The notes beneath the pieces were generated by a model that did no database searches, was not told where the DNA came from, and was given only the letters and a program-made list of their open reading frames with translations. The position numbers and the translations under genes were made by a program. DNA of 64,000 nt from Closterium sp. NIES-65 (lineage: Eukaryota; Streptophyta; Zygnematophyceae; Desmidiales; Closteriaceae), in contig CANXME010002160.1 in the NCBI GenBank assembly GCA_948144175.1, positions 186,001 through 250,000 on the forward strand, read 5' to 3'. Below are positions 45,301 through 55,317 of this stretch, piece after piece (position 1 is the stretch's first letter; each line of letters begins with the position of its first letter).

Positions 45301-47615
45301 CCCTCCGGCTCAGCACCCCCCGGCTCAGCACCCCCAGACTCAGCACCCCCCGGCCTCGCACCCCCAGGCTCAGCACCCCCAGCAGCAGCACCCCCAGGCT
45401 CAGCACCCGCAGCAGGACCAGACTCAGTAGCAACCTCGACTGGCTCGACCGTGTCTACCTGGGACACACCTGAAGGGGCAGGAACCTGAGGGGGGAGGGG
45501 GTCTACTGGGGGGGGAACTGGTACCAGGAAGTCCGGTGGGGGGGGGAGGGAAGGAGTACGGTAGGGGAAGAGGCGGTAGAAGGGGACTGACTCGTCGAAC
45601 GTGACGTCCTGGGAGGACAGAACACGACGAGAGGAGGGGTGGTAGAACTGCCACCCTGGAGCGTCAGGGGGGAAGCCAAGGAAGACACAGGGAGCAGCAC
45701 GGGGGGACAGCTTGTCCGCAGACAAGTCCCGGACAAACGCCCGAGATCCCCAGACACGGAACGCAGACGCATCGCCGACCTTCCCCGTCCACAGTAACAC
45801 TGGGGACATCGCGGGCCGAGAGACCCTGGGGTGAAGGTTGAGCTGATGCGCCGCGTACCGAACCGCAAACGGCCACAGAAAATGGGGGGCAGCCGCATGC
45901 ATCATGGACGTACGAGCGACATCCATGACCATGCCAATGCGGCGCTCAGCAATCCCATTTTGCTGTGGAGAGTCCGGAAGCGTAAAGGTCTGGCGGATCC
46001 CCTGTGCACGACAGTAGTCTCGCAGAAGGCGAGAGGAGAACTCCCCACCTCGGTCAGAGTGCAGACGCAGAACAGGAAAGTCCGAGCCGAAGCTCCTCCT
46101 GAGCTGGAGACGAGCCTCGCGGATCCAGTCGATCAGCACCTCAGTGACAGCACCCTTGCTGCGCAAAGGGAAGACTGAGGTGTAACGCGAGTAGTCGTCA
46201 ACCACCAACAGGAAGTAGCGCTCGTGACCCTGCCCACGGACGGGGGCCGGGCCCCACACGTCCATGTGAAGCGTCTGCAGAGGAGCCTCTGTCGGGGGAA
46301 ACTGGGAGGAGTGAGGAGCAGCCCTGAGGCGCCCCTCGACACAGGGGACACAGGAAGGTCCTGGTCCCGAAGGAAGGGGAGGGAGAGACTGGGGAAGACC
46401 AGAGACAAGGACACGGGAAGCCATGCCCCGAAGACGGGGCAAGGAGGGGTGGCCTAGACGGTGGTGCCACAGAAGAGTCTCGTGAGACAGGAGGCGACAC
46501 GAACAGGGGGCAGACTCAGGACCAGACCTGGACGCAGCAGCAAACACCTGACCCGACGCTGCTACCTGACCGGACGCGGGGACAGGAGGAGACTCAGTGG
46601 TCAGGGTGTAGAGGCTCGACCCCGGCCGACGCGAGAACGTGGCCAGGTGCCGGCCTGTGCGTGCGTCCGTGCAGTGGGTCACCCGCTGACTCGCAGGAGT
46701 GAACTGGTGAACCCCCGCATCCTGTAGGTCTGCACCACTCACCAAGTTCGTCGAGAACGAGGGGAGGTACGGGCCAGACAGGGTGCCCGAGGGGGCAGCC
46801 GGACACGGGAGGACAGTGGAGAAGTGGGCGAGGACAGGACCCCCAGAGGTGTCAGCCAGGGAGACAGCAACCGGCCGACCAAGCGGCGTGAGTGTGGTGC
46901 GGTCCCGAAAGAAGGAGCGAGAAGCCCCAGAGTCAAGGGTAAAGGTGAGGGAGGCCGAAGCCAACGCGGTACCTGAGAGCGCAGCCTCACCCGCACCCGA
47001 GGAAGCAGACTCACTAGCACCTAGAGCAGCAGCCGCACCTGTACCTGGAGCAGGAGACTCACTAGCACCCAGAGCAGCAGCCTCACCAGTAGCTAGAGCA
47101 GCAGGTCCTATACCTGGGTCAGGCGGGACGCACAGGTGACCGGCACGGTCAGCACTAGTAGGCAATGCAAACATGGCAGTGAGAATAGCATCATAGTCAA
47201 GAGCATATATATCTACCCTCTGCCTAAGCAACTCCACCCTGTCGGGAAGCTCAGCCTCGTCGCCAAACACGGTACGCCAGGCGTCGCTCAGACGGGCGAA
47301 GCAGCGGGACTGTGTATGACTACGTGTCCCACAAGGCTGACCAGTCCGAGTACCAGTGCGAATCACGTAAGAGCAGCGAACAGCACTGAGAGACCCTCCA
47401 CTCTGAGCGTACCACTCACGAAGCTGGCGAGGCGTGAGAGACACGCGAGAGGGTCGCGGGAGCTGCATCTGGCCGCCACCACGAGTAGAAGCAGCAGGAG
47501 TGGTAGTAGGAGTAGCGTCGCCACCCCTACAGCCCCAACCAGCGTACCACTCACGCAGCTGCTGGGGCGTGAGGGACTCACGCAGGCGTCGCTGGGGCTG
47601 CATCTGGCTCCGCAA
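42354..47615 (-). CDS. C5 gag-pol polyprotein (copia), 1753 aa
   Basis: A single open frame. The N-terminus (MRSQMQPQRRLRESLTPQQL) is the first Met and may not be the true start. It has two LTPQQLREWYA-type modules (residues about 15-25 and 58-70), a Cys/His finger (CSYVIRTGTRTGQPC then H and C, residues about 80-107), protease FTLDSGASRSFF (DSG at 46926-46934), WHHRLGHPSL, integrase with HMDVWGP, HSDRGGEF and NGIAERR (D, D, E), an EPGGA/ESGAA repeat linker with two LSPQELREWFARRWR modules, RT with YVDDLVF (YVDD at 43326-43337) and RNase H ending ...HLLSS. It encodes all copia enzyme domains; the usual N-terminal gag domain is not seen. Confidence 0.88.
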   Translation of the reverse strand: MRSQMQPQRRLRESLTPQQLREWYAGWGCRGGDATPTTTPAASTRGGGQMQLPRPSRVSLTPRQLREWYAQSGGSLSAVRCSYVIRTGTRTGQPCGTRSHTQSRCFARLSDAWRTVFGDEAELPDRVELLRQRVDIYALDYDAILTAMFALPTSADRAGHLCVPPDPGIGPAALATGEAAALGASESPAPGTGAAAALGASESASSGAGEAALSGTALASASLTFTLDSGASRSFFRDRTTLTPLGRPVAVSLADTSGGPVLAHFSTVLPCPAAPSGTLSGPYLPSFSTNLVSGADLQDAGVHQFTPASQRVTHCTDARTGRHLATFSRRPGSSLYTLTTESPPVPASGQVAASGQVFAAASRSGPESAPCSCRLLSHETLLWHHRLGHPSLPRLRGMASRVLVSGLPQSLPPLPSGPGPSCVPCVEGRLRAAPHSSQFPPTEAPLQTLHMDVWGPAPVRGQGHERYFLLVVDDYSRYTSVFPLRSKGAVTEVLIDWIREARLQLRRSFGSDFPVLRLHSDRGGEFSSRLLRDYCRAQGIRQTFTLPDSPQQNGIAERRIGMVMDVARTSMMHAAAPHFLWPFAVRYAAHQLNLHPRVSRPAMSPVLLWTGKVGDASAFRVWGSRAFVRDLSADKLSPRAAPCVFLGFPPDAPGWQFYHPSSRRVLSSQDVTFDESVPFYRLFPYRTPSLPPPPDFLVPVPPPVDPLPPQVPAPSGVSQVDTVEPVEVATESGPAAGAEPGGAAAGGAEPGGARPGGAESGGAEPGGAEPEGATSGAAEPGGAGPGGAEPAPAGPGGSPVLPTRREPLSPQELREWFARRWRRAAGAGASSPAEGAAGPGAAGPAGPTGAGATESGGAESGAAEPGGAESGAAEPGGATSGAAVPGGAESGAAEPGVSPAAASLREPLSPQELREWFARRWRSAAGAGASSTVEGAGAAGPGAAGPAGPTRAGAAEGVGAETTAVCPGGGSAAGAAGGPAAGGVGGAGTVAEGAGAVPAESGAAARPRPYFVPLLQQVLGLSPSVECPQPVQSQSLLEPSSPLPAPSPYTGPTGGLAERREPASRPALPVRAARASGRGSRQRPPPVPGTHRMSLRPSTAPLRAPLPSPPESSLPALADPESDSLRAASPTVTRLLATVVTDPSFESTAASPLVAELVDFAARCRLNYAASLVAESASVCPPSVGGECALGTDVLEDRQEELQCLAAASPHLASVLLAPEGDPDALDIPTPRSYAEAVEGPYSSQWQAAMDAEMASWKSTGTYVDAVPPPGANIVSGMWIFRVKRPPGSPPVFKARYVARGFSQRQGVDYFQTFSPTPKMTTLRVLLHIAAQRDYELHSLDFSTAFLQGSLHEGIWLRRPPGFTGTFPPGTQWSLRRPVYGLRQAPREWHDTLRTTLAALGFAPSTADPSLFLRTDTSLPPFYILVYVDDLVFATADTAGLAYVKSELLKRHTCTDLGELRSYLGLQITRDRARRTITLTQSHMVQQVLQRFGFTYSSPQATPLPTRHSLSALPSDESVESSGPYAELVGCLMYLMTCTRPDLAYPLSILARYVAPGRHRPEHMAAAKRVLRYLCSTSGMGLVLGGRSPVVLTGHADASWADDQATQRSSQGYTFSLGSGSVSWRSTRSSSVLGSSCEAEIYAGAMAAQELRWLTYLLTDLGEPPRSPPVLYVDNKAMLALCREQRLEHRTKHIALRYFLARELQQRGQLRLAYVASEANTADVFTKALAPCDHQRFCTQLGLVPVLPHLLSS
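44920..45420 (-). repeat. Minisatellite linker in C5 pol
   Basis: Two blocks of 15-bp units, GCACCCCCAGGCTCA and GCAGCTCCAGACTCA types, encode EPGGA and ESGAA pentapeptides. They are separated by a copy of the LSPQELREWFARRWR module, so the larger unit (repeat run plus module) has itself been duplicated. Confidence 0.8.
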
Positions 47616-48861
47616 GGAGAAGCAGGAGCAAGACTAGCAGCAGGAAGGCAGGCAGCCAGGCAAGCCAAAAGGCAGGCAGGCAAGCAAGCAGGCGACGCGC
47701 AGCGTGCTAGCAGGGCAAGAGCTCACCAGTGGTGGGAAGAGTAGTCTCGGCGACTCAGGCGGCTCGGCGGCAAGGCGGCTCGGCAGCAACTGCAGCTCAG
47801 CAGCTCGGTGACTCGGCGGCTCGGCGGCAGGGCGGCTCGGCGGCAGTGCGGCTCGGCAGCAACTGCAGCTCAGCAGCTCAGCGACCCGGCGGCTCGGCGG
47901 CAGGGCGGCTCGGCTGCTGGGCGGCTCGGGTGCAGGGCGGCTTGGCGGTGGGGCGGCTTGGCTGCTGCAGGTGAGCGGCTCGGCTGCTGCAGTGGGAGAT
48001 GAGGGAGGAGGAGAAGCAGGGGAGGCCACACACCTGCCACCCCTCTGCTGGCCTCTCAGGTTGCCTCAGGTCCCCTCAGGTCGCCTCAGGCGACGGGAAA
48101 AGGGGGGGGGGTGGTGGGGGCCGGTAGGTGCAGCGGCGGGGCCAGCAGGTGCAGTTGCGGGGCCGGTAGAAGGGGACGGCAGGAGCCGTCAGGAGGGGAC
48201 GGCGGGGCCGTCAGGAAGGGACGGCGGGGCCGTCACGAAGGGACGGCGAGGCCGTCAGGAGGCGATGGGGCCGCGACGGGGGCAGGCGGCGGGGCCGCGT
48301 AAGGGCCTGGGCGGGGCCGCGACAGAGCCGTCGGGGGGGCCGCGTGAAAGCCGGGGCGGGGCCGCGTAGAAGCCGGGGCGGGGCCGCGCGAGAGCAGGCG
48401 GCGGGGCCGCGAAGGAGCCGGGGCGGGGCCGCGTGAGAGCAGGCGGCGGGGCCGCGTAAGGGCCTGGGCGGGACTGCGACAAAGCCGTCGGCGGGGCCGC
48501 GTGAAAGCCGGGGCGGGGCCGCGTAGAAGCCGGGGCGGGGCCGCGCGAGAGCAGGCGGCGGGGCCGCGAAGGAGCCGGGGCGGGGCCGCGTGAGAGCAGG
48601 CGGCGGGGCCGCGTAAAGGCCGGGGCGGGGCCGCGACAGAGCCGGCTGCGGGGCCGCGTGAGAGCCGGCGACGGGGCCGCGAAAGGGCCGGCGGCGGGGC
48701 CCCGTCAGAGAGGGCGGCGGGGCCGCGTCAGTGAAGGCGGCGGGGCCGCAGGGGAAATGACGACCCGAGGGGTCGCTAAAAAAAAAAAAAAAAATCGCGC
48801 CTCGGGGGGCGCTTCGGTGGGCCCAAAAAAAACGGTCCGTAGAAGGACCCGCTCTATACCA
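47616..48861 (-). other. C5 5' leader: GC-rich arrays and PBS hairpins
   Basis: It includes GGCTCGGCGGCAGGGCG repeats (47750-47960) and a long array of GGGGCGGGGCCGCG units (48120-48740). Next to the primer site are inverted repeats CGACCC/GGGTCG (about 48761-48776), GCGCC/GGCGC (about 48797-48813) and GGTCC/GGACC (48834-48849), with A-runs (T-runs in the RNA) between them and the GGTGGGCCC block. No gag N-terminal domain was found here. Confidence 0.7.
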
Positions 48862-48990
48862 TGTGAGAATAAGCGAACAGGAATGAATTGACTAAGGAAA
48901 GATTGGGTACAAATACAACCCTAGAAACCCTGTACCCCATATGTGCTACCCCACTATAGCCTACAGAAACTATGTCATATAAATCTGACA
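48862..48990 (-). repeat. C5 5' LTR (129 bp)
   Basis: TGTGAGAATAAGCG to AAATCTGACA, flanked by the primer site on one side and target CACGA on the other. Confidence 0.92.
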
Positions 48991-48995
48991 CACGA

Positions 48996-51900
48996 CAAGG
49001 GGATCGCTCGGCTTCAACCACGTTCGCCGACCCCATGGATGTCGACAAATTCGACGCGAGTTCACGTCCTGCAAAAAACAAAACACTTTGCGAATTTTGC
49101 GGCGGAAACGGACATCGGATTGTCGACTGTTTTCACATGAAATCTGCACGTGCGGCATTCCGAGCTCGTGGGAGTGGCGAAACTAAAAACAAAAAGTCAA
49201 AAAACGGATCTCGCCAGTGATTGCGGATCGTGCTGGCAAGAAAAAACAGATCCGAAAGCGTCAGCGCAATCTGGACCGAATCGAAATTGAAGGACAGCAT
49301 TGGGCGCGAGATTTGGAGAATCAAGGGCGAAATCCCAAGCCCCTTGACCGAAATTTGTCAGAGGAATTTGCCGAGGAAAAGAAAACCTCCGCGAAAACAG
49401 ACTCGACCAAGACGGGAACTCTCCAATTCGACCCCGGGAAAAAACAGAATTCGTTAAAGTTATCTTTCAAAGATGCTTTAATAAAGACTGGCGTTTTTCG
49501 CGGGTCCGGAGCCATAAACAAATTCTGGGAAGAACTCCAGAGGAAGCAAACAATTAAAGAAGTGGCACCGGTGCCTACGGAGCTGGGGAAAAAATTAAGG
49601 AGTGTGGAAAGGAGTAGACCTTTTCACGGCGTCAACGTTCTCTCCCGGAACCAGCCCAAGACGACTCTCCACTCCCCAGGGAAGAAGTCTATGGAGCTGA
49701 AGCAGCTGAAGAGGCAGCTGGGAGTTCAAAAGAAGCTGCAGAAACTCCGAAAACCCCTCAAGGATGCATCCAGTGGATCGCAGGCATCGACCGGATCCAC
49801 CCCCTCAGGGACAACTTGTACGGTTACTACCTCTACTCCTGGCATTGGAGAAGAGCCTTTCTCCACGCAGCCCAGGCCAGCTAGTTGTCCAGAAGAAAGC
49901 GGTGGAACCACGGTGTGTACTGAATATTGGGATGTACCCTATGATCCTATTAATGAGACTATTTTTGGGTACTCCGAGCAACGCTCACCACTCCTGCTCG
50001 AGGTGATCTGCAACGGACAGCGCCTCCAAGCACTCGTGGACAGCGGGGCGTCGCACAGCGTCTATGACAAAAAGGCAATCGATCGACTCGAAAGTGACAT
50101 CAAGTCCTCAAGCTTCTCTGCAACGATGGTGGATGGCAGTAAGCTACCTATCTACGGGGAAACACGGTTGCTACTCCAGATTGGACCCCTTCGATGGAAG
50201 CCTGCTCTCCCCGTCACAAATATCAAAGGACTCGACGTAATCTTCGGGAGAGACTTTCTTAAAAAGTTCAACCCCGAGATCAACTGGGTTAACCAGACGG
50301 CCAACATCAACAACAACGGGAGGAAAATCGGCCTTCCCAAATGGGATGACACGGGAAATATTCCAGTCGAGACACTCGCACGCTTTGAAAAGGACGTCAA
50401 ACGGACCACGGCGGGATTCATGGCGATAGTCAACGAGGCAGACAACGGAGAGAAGCAGACCCAGGAACTTCCTCCAGCAGTCAAGAAAATTCTTGAAGAG
50501 TTCCAGGACGTTCTCCCCGACGATTTACCTGATCAACTACCGCCATACCGGACACATCAACACGAGATCGTAGAAGAGCCGGGGTCCAAGCCAACATTTC
50601 GAGCACCATACCGGCTGAGCCCGACAGAGCTTGCCGATATGAAAAAACAAATAGAGTATCTCCTGGAGAAAGGGCTGATTCGACCTTCGACTTCGCCGCA
50701 CGGAGCTCCAGTTCTCTTCACTCGGAAGCCAGACGGAAGTCTGCGAATGTGCATCGACTACCGAGCCTTGAACAAGCAGACTGTAAAAAATAAATACCCG
50801 ATACCACGGATCGACGACTTACTCGATCAACTTCGCGGTGCTACGGTATTCTCCAAGCTCGACCTCAGATCGGGATACTGGCAAATTCGTATGGCGGACA
50901 ACTCTATCCACAAAACCGCTTTTCGAACTCGGTACGGGTCATACGAGTATCTCGTGATGCCATTCGGACTCACTAACGCACCAGCCACGTTTCAGGCGGA
51001 AATGAACCACATCCTTCGGCCCCTTCTGGACAAGTGCGTGGTGGTATATTTGGACGATATCCTGATCTACTCGAAAGATATGAAGCAGCACGTTGAGCAT
51101 CTACGACGGGTGTTTGAAATTCTTCGACGAGAACGCTTCTACGTGAAACTATCCAAGAGCGAGTTTGCGTTGAAAAAAGTCCAGTTCCTTGGACATATGG
51201 TGAGCGCTCAAGGAGTTCACGTGGATCCTAAGAAGATCGAAGCAGTACGAACGTGGAAGACCCCTGAGAACGTGAAGGAGTTACAACAGTTCCTTGGATT
51301 CGCCAACTACTACAACCGGTTCGTACCGAACTACGCCAAGATTGCCGCACCATTAACGAACCTGTTGAAGAAGAATACACCATATCAATGGGAGGCGAAG
51401 CACCAGGAAGCCGTGGAACAACTTAAAACCGCACTCACGTCCGCACCTGTTCTTATCCTGCCAGACACTGAACTTGACTATGTCATCGAGGCCGATGCTA
51501 GCGATCAAGCAGTGGGCGCAGTACTCATGCAGGATCAAGGGAAGGGACTGCAACCCATTGCATACCTCAGTAAAAAACTTCAAGGGGCAGAACTCAATTA
51601 CCCCATCCATGACAAAGAGGCCCTCGCCATCGTCAACGCATTTAAGGCATGGAGGTGTTATCTCGAAGGAAGAAAAACGACTGTCTACACCGACCACTGC
51701 AGCCTCAAGTACCTGAAGACCCAACAAACACTCTCCAGGCGGCAGGTCCGGTGGATTGACTTTCTCGAAACCCACTTCCATTACGACATCGTGTATAAGC
51801 CGGGGCACAAGAACAAGGCAGACGCACTGAGTCGCCCTGCACACGTTGCCGTCTTACAAATCGATGGCATGAACTCACTTTTGAAGGGACTCTTCACGCA

Positions 51901-53316
51901 TGGATACACCATCGACCCCGAAGTCTCCGTAGCAGAAAAGCGCCATCTTCTACATTGGGATCAAGACATCGCATACCGCAAGGGCTCCACAAAAATATGG
52001 GTACCTAATTACCCTCCCTTACGCCAGTTACTGCTCGAAGAATATCATGATGTTCTCTACGCGGGCCACTTCGGTAGTAACAAGACGCTTGCCGGTATTG
52101 CGAAGCATTATTATTGGCCCCACATGGCGGATGACGTACAAAAATTCGTCACCTCGTGCGACACATGCCAACGGATGAAGAGCAGCAAACAGATAAAGCA
52201 GGATTACTACAGCCTCTTCCAGTCCCTGAACAGCCTTGGCAAGTGGTTAGCCTCGACTTCATCACCGGGTTACCACCTACCAAAGCTGGTTACGACGCCA
52301 TTCTAGTCGTCATCGACAAATTCTCCAAAATGGGACACTTCATTCCGACACACACAACGGCTCGCGTCGAGGAGACAGCGCAAATATTCTTCCGCTACGT
52401 CATCTCGCAACATGGCATTCCAACCACGCTGATCTCCGACAGAGACCCGAAATTCACGAGTAAATTCTGGAAGGAGCTCATGTCGCTCATGGGGACCAAA
52501 CTCGCCATGTCATCAGCCTATCATCCCCAAACGGATGGTCAGACAGAGTGCCTCAACCAGATTGTCAAACAGCTTCTGCGAGCAGCGTGTAAGGACGATA
52601 TCTCTAAATGGGATGCACATCTGCCGGTTCTCGAGTTTGCGTATAACAACGCCACGCACGCCGCAACAGGGCAAACTCCTTTCTTCCTCTGTTACGGTCG
52701 CAACCCACTCACGCCTCAGAAACCAACAGTACCCGCCACGGTGCAACCCGCACATGACTTCATTTCCACTATGCACCAATTGTGGGAGCGCACGCATAAA
52801 CGTCTTCTGACTATCCAGCAACAACAAAAGAAGCTCGCTGATCGGAGTCGCAACGATCATTCCATCCAGATTGGCGATCAGGTGCTTCTGGATACACGCA
52901 ATCTCGACATTAGCCATCTTCCGTCTAAGCTCAAACCTCGCTTCTGCGGACCTTTTCTCGTCGAGGCGCAGGTCACTCCAGTAACCTTCCGCTTGCGTTT
53001 ACCAGCTACCTGGAGAATTCACAATGCCTTCCATGTTCAACTTCTCAAGCCCTATCGGGACCCAAACACGGTCTTCAAAGGTCGCCAGCCGCCGCCGCCA
53101 CTGCCAGTGATCGTTAATGGGGAACCCGAGTACGAAGTCGAAGCCGTTCTGGCGCACCGACGACGACGTAGCGGCACGTTGGAGCTCTTGATTCGTTGGA
53201 AAGGCTATGATCCTTCCGAGGATACCTGGGTACCTGAACACGACATGGATAACGCCCGCCGTCCTCTACAGGACTACCTTTTCAAGCAGGGTGTTACTTC
53301 TACCACCCAGCTTTGA
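48996..53316 (+). pseudogene. G4 gag end and pol with chromodomain
   Basis: Gag resumes with the knuckle CEFCGGNGHRIVDC (49089-49130, CX2CX4HX4C). A basic linker follows. Protease [13 protein letters not shown] (DSG at 50039-50047); RT with [24 protein letters not shown] and [10 protein letters not shown] (YLDD at 51047-51058); RNase [14 protein letters not shown] (near 51490) and TDHCSLKYL; integrase zinc finger (GHFGSNK...SCDTCQR, 52063-52175), core DFITGLPP (52250), ISDRDPKFTSKFW (52432) and YHPQTDGQTE; chromodomain with EYEVEAVLAHRR and LIRWKGYDPSEDTW (53125-53235). The copy is lightly broken. Confidence 0.9.
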
Positions 53317-53326
53317 GGGGGGGAAG

Positions 53327-53729
53327 TGTGAGAGGACGTCCTCGTTATAATATTTTCTCACTATTATATTTTTCCGTTATCCTATTCTCCCTTTTCTCCT
53401 CTTTATTTTGGTCTTTATCTCATCTCAATCGGCCTACTATTCTATTCTCTAGAGCCTTCTATTTATTTCTCTTATTTCCTACTTTTTCCACCGACATACC
53501 TATTATACGGCACCGACAGCGCCGACAGTGGTGTATACGGTGTAATCTGGGCGTAATCCCAAGTGCCAATAGACTTGCGTGCTTATGCGCACTTGTGATT
53601 GTAGTATCGGGAAGGGTGTGTTCCCGAAGGTTCGTTTTATCTCGTTTATCCTTGTACTTTCCGAGTATAAATAGGCCTTGTATTCAGTTTTAGTGTCAAG
53701 TTTTCGATTGAGAATTCGATCCTGTGACA
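53327..53729 (+). repeat. G4 3' LTR (403 bp)
   Basis: Same length as the 5' LTR, about five differences (roughly 98.8 percent identity), followed by target copy AGTGT. Confidence 0.92.
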
Positions 53730-53734
53730 AGTGT

Positions 53735-54311
53735 ACTTGACCGGAAGTACTGGGAAAATCAGATTCCCGCGGTGTCAGCACGGCCTATTGTTGACTATCT
53801 GACAATTTTGCCCACACTGATGGCCCCTTAGTTGGCGCGCCTGGTCCGTTCATTGGCCACATTTGCAGCATTAAGTGATTTGAACAATTACAAGGTTGCA
53901 GCACAGAGATGCTGGCAGGCTGCGCTGCGAGGGATTCTGGCGGTCTAGGTCGTGCTGGCAAGCACTGATGCATCCACGCCTCCCAGCCGTGCTACCTGCC
54001 ATCCAGCCTCACATCCCGTTCTGCTGTTTGCTTCCTTCCTAGTGTTTTTACTACTAGTAAAATAAAGACTACCGTACTAGTATCAGCCTTTTTCTGTAGG
54101 GAACACTGATGCATCAGACTTATTTTTTAAGTAACACTGAACTTTCAGGCTTATTTTTTAGGCGACCCTGACGATCAGGGTCTAGGGGCAGAGGGACCCT
54201 GATACCCTTACGTGCCTAAAAGTGAATCCGAGGGCCTGGCCGTAGGTGAGGTAACGCGGTAACAGGTGGGCGCTAATTTTAGGTCATAAAGACCTACTGC
54301 TCTAGATACCA
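53735..54311 (-). other. Non-coding stretch between G4 and the C4 LTR
   Basis: Continuation of the sequence interrupted by G4. It ends (54281-54311) with an inverted repeat AGGTC-ATAAA-GACCT and the primer site TGGTATCTAGAGC of C4. The middle (about 53735-54080) shows no recognisable gene and no clear copia feature. ACACTGATGC and AACTTTCAG motifs recur here and at 40640-40690, supporting a single origin. Confidence 0.5.
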
Positions 54312-54443
54312 TCTTAGAAACTAGTCAGGAATGAGTGACTATTGGGAAGATTGGGTACAAGTACAAACCCTACCAATGTGTTGTACCCCATATGTGCTAC
54401 CCCACTACAGCCTACACCCTTACATTATATATATGGTTTAACA
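54312..54443 (-). repeat. C4 5' LTR (about 132 bp)
   Basis: Begins TCTTAGAAACTAG beside the primer site and ends GGTTTAACA. It has the family core GTACCCCATATGTGCTACCCC. The start is not the usual TG. A further LTR-like scrap (54444-54511, ending TTTTGACA) follows and is the same LTR tail as that of C2. Confidence 0.65.
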
Positions 54444-54490
54444 ACCCTAATTTGGGTTGTACTCACTATAGAGAACTCCACTGCATACAA

Positions 54491-54860
54491 GAAAATTATA
54501 GCATTTTGACAAATAACTGACTCGCTATTGAGCAGTTACCCGAGTCGTCTCTGTAATCATATAAATGCCCTGTATTTCTATGCTATTGTTCAACTCGTCT
54601 TGTTCTCACACACCAATGTAAGGTGGTTCAACCAGTCTTTTCATTAAGACGCTTCCGTTAATAGATCACTCTGAGCCTTAGTCATTGAAAACTATCCAAA
54701 CGGCTTTTCTCAGCCCAACACTTGCAACTGAATAAATTGGGACAAAATGATTGATGATGCAATAATACAACTACCGTACGTGGCTAACCCACAAAGATTG
54801 TCACCTCCACTCCACACCAGTAATTGTACCACCAATAATGCCAACTCCAACAAAGTAGTC
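54491..54860. repeat. Dispersed repeat, copy B (about 370 bp)
   Basis: Direct repeat of 19944-20315, about nine in ten bases the same. It begins in an LTR tail (GAAAATTATAGCATTTTGACA) and continues as AT-rich non-coding DNA. It borders the 3' flank of the host gene, which suggests that this is the original locus. Confidence 0.75.
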
Positions 54861-55317
54861 CAAGAATTCAGCCCGTACAATAATTGTACAATTACGTATT
54901 GTAAGGTCTAATGGCTTATATAGGGGATTGCACTTAAACCTAACAGCAAATAACTTTTTGTATGCTCTATATTTGCAACACTTCCCACATCAAAACCAAG
55001 ACAAAGATAAAAAATTCAGAAAAGAATGCAAGGGAGACGTGAGAGGGGAGGGGGGAGGAGAGGGAGGCTTACATAACCTCTTTTAACTAGAAGGATGGGG
55101 TTGTGAACGAGAGAAATCTGATCCAGTCTAGACAAGAGAAGACTCTTCTGTTTCCACCTTGGCTGCTTCCATACTTCCCTCTTGAGAACTTGCCAGCCAG
55201 CTACCCTTCTTGGCGCCTGCTCAACAACCGTCATTGGAACCGTCCACCAACTGCCTCTCTAAACTTTCTGAGAAGCCCAGCAACAGCACAACATTCTCCT
55301 GCGCTGTGGCTATTGAT
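54861..55317 (-). other. 3' UTR and downstream flank of the host gene
   Basis: AT-rich near 54861-55020, then GAGGGAGG-rich. It follows the stop codon of the minus-strand host gene at 55320-55318. No open frame of interest. The exact transcript end cannot be seen. Confidence 0.45.

Larger units (their letters stand above)
42012..48990 (-). mobile_element. C5: Ty1/copia (short-gag type) inside G4
   Basis: 6979 bp, minus strand. LTRs of 129 bp (42012-42140 and 48862-48990) differ at a single position; the target is CACGA (42007-42011, 48991-48995). The primer site TGGTATAGAGCGGG lies just inside the right LTR and a GGGGGTG polypurine run inside the left. One long open frame covers gag-pol. It looks whole or nearly so for its type, and recent. 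Like C2 it lacks the MATPSVLAF gag domain. Confidence 0.93.
40707..53729 (+). mobile_element. G4: Ty3/gypsy chromovirus, split by copia C5
   Basis: LTRs of 403 bp (40707-41109 and 53327-53729, TGTGAGAGGACGTC...CCTGTGACA, about five differences). The primer site TTGGTGATCAGAGCC is at 41111 and the polypurine run GAGGGGGGGAAG at 53315-53326. The target is AGTGT (40702-40706, 53730-53734). Gag, protease, RT, RNase H, integrase and chromodomain are all present in gypsy order. Copia C5 lies within gag. Apart from C5 it is well kept, with about three breaks. It is the fullest gypsy copy in the window. Confidence 0.93.
20311..54443 (-). mobile_element. C4: old Ty1/copia, host of the main nest
   Basis: Minus-strand pieces that fit one element: gag start (20311-20476), leader (20477-20556 and 40056-40701), more leader or attached DNA (53735-54311) and a 5' LTR (54312-54443) with primer site TGGTATCTAGAGC. 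It is split by T2 (target GCAGG, 20552-20556 and 40051-40055) and by G4 (target AGTGT, 40702-40706 and 53730-53734). Pol and the 3' LTR are absent. The join of all pieces is inference from the target duplications. Confidence 0.65.
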
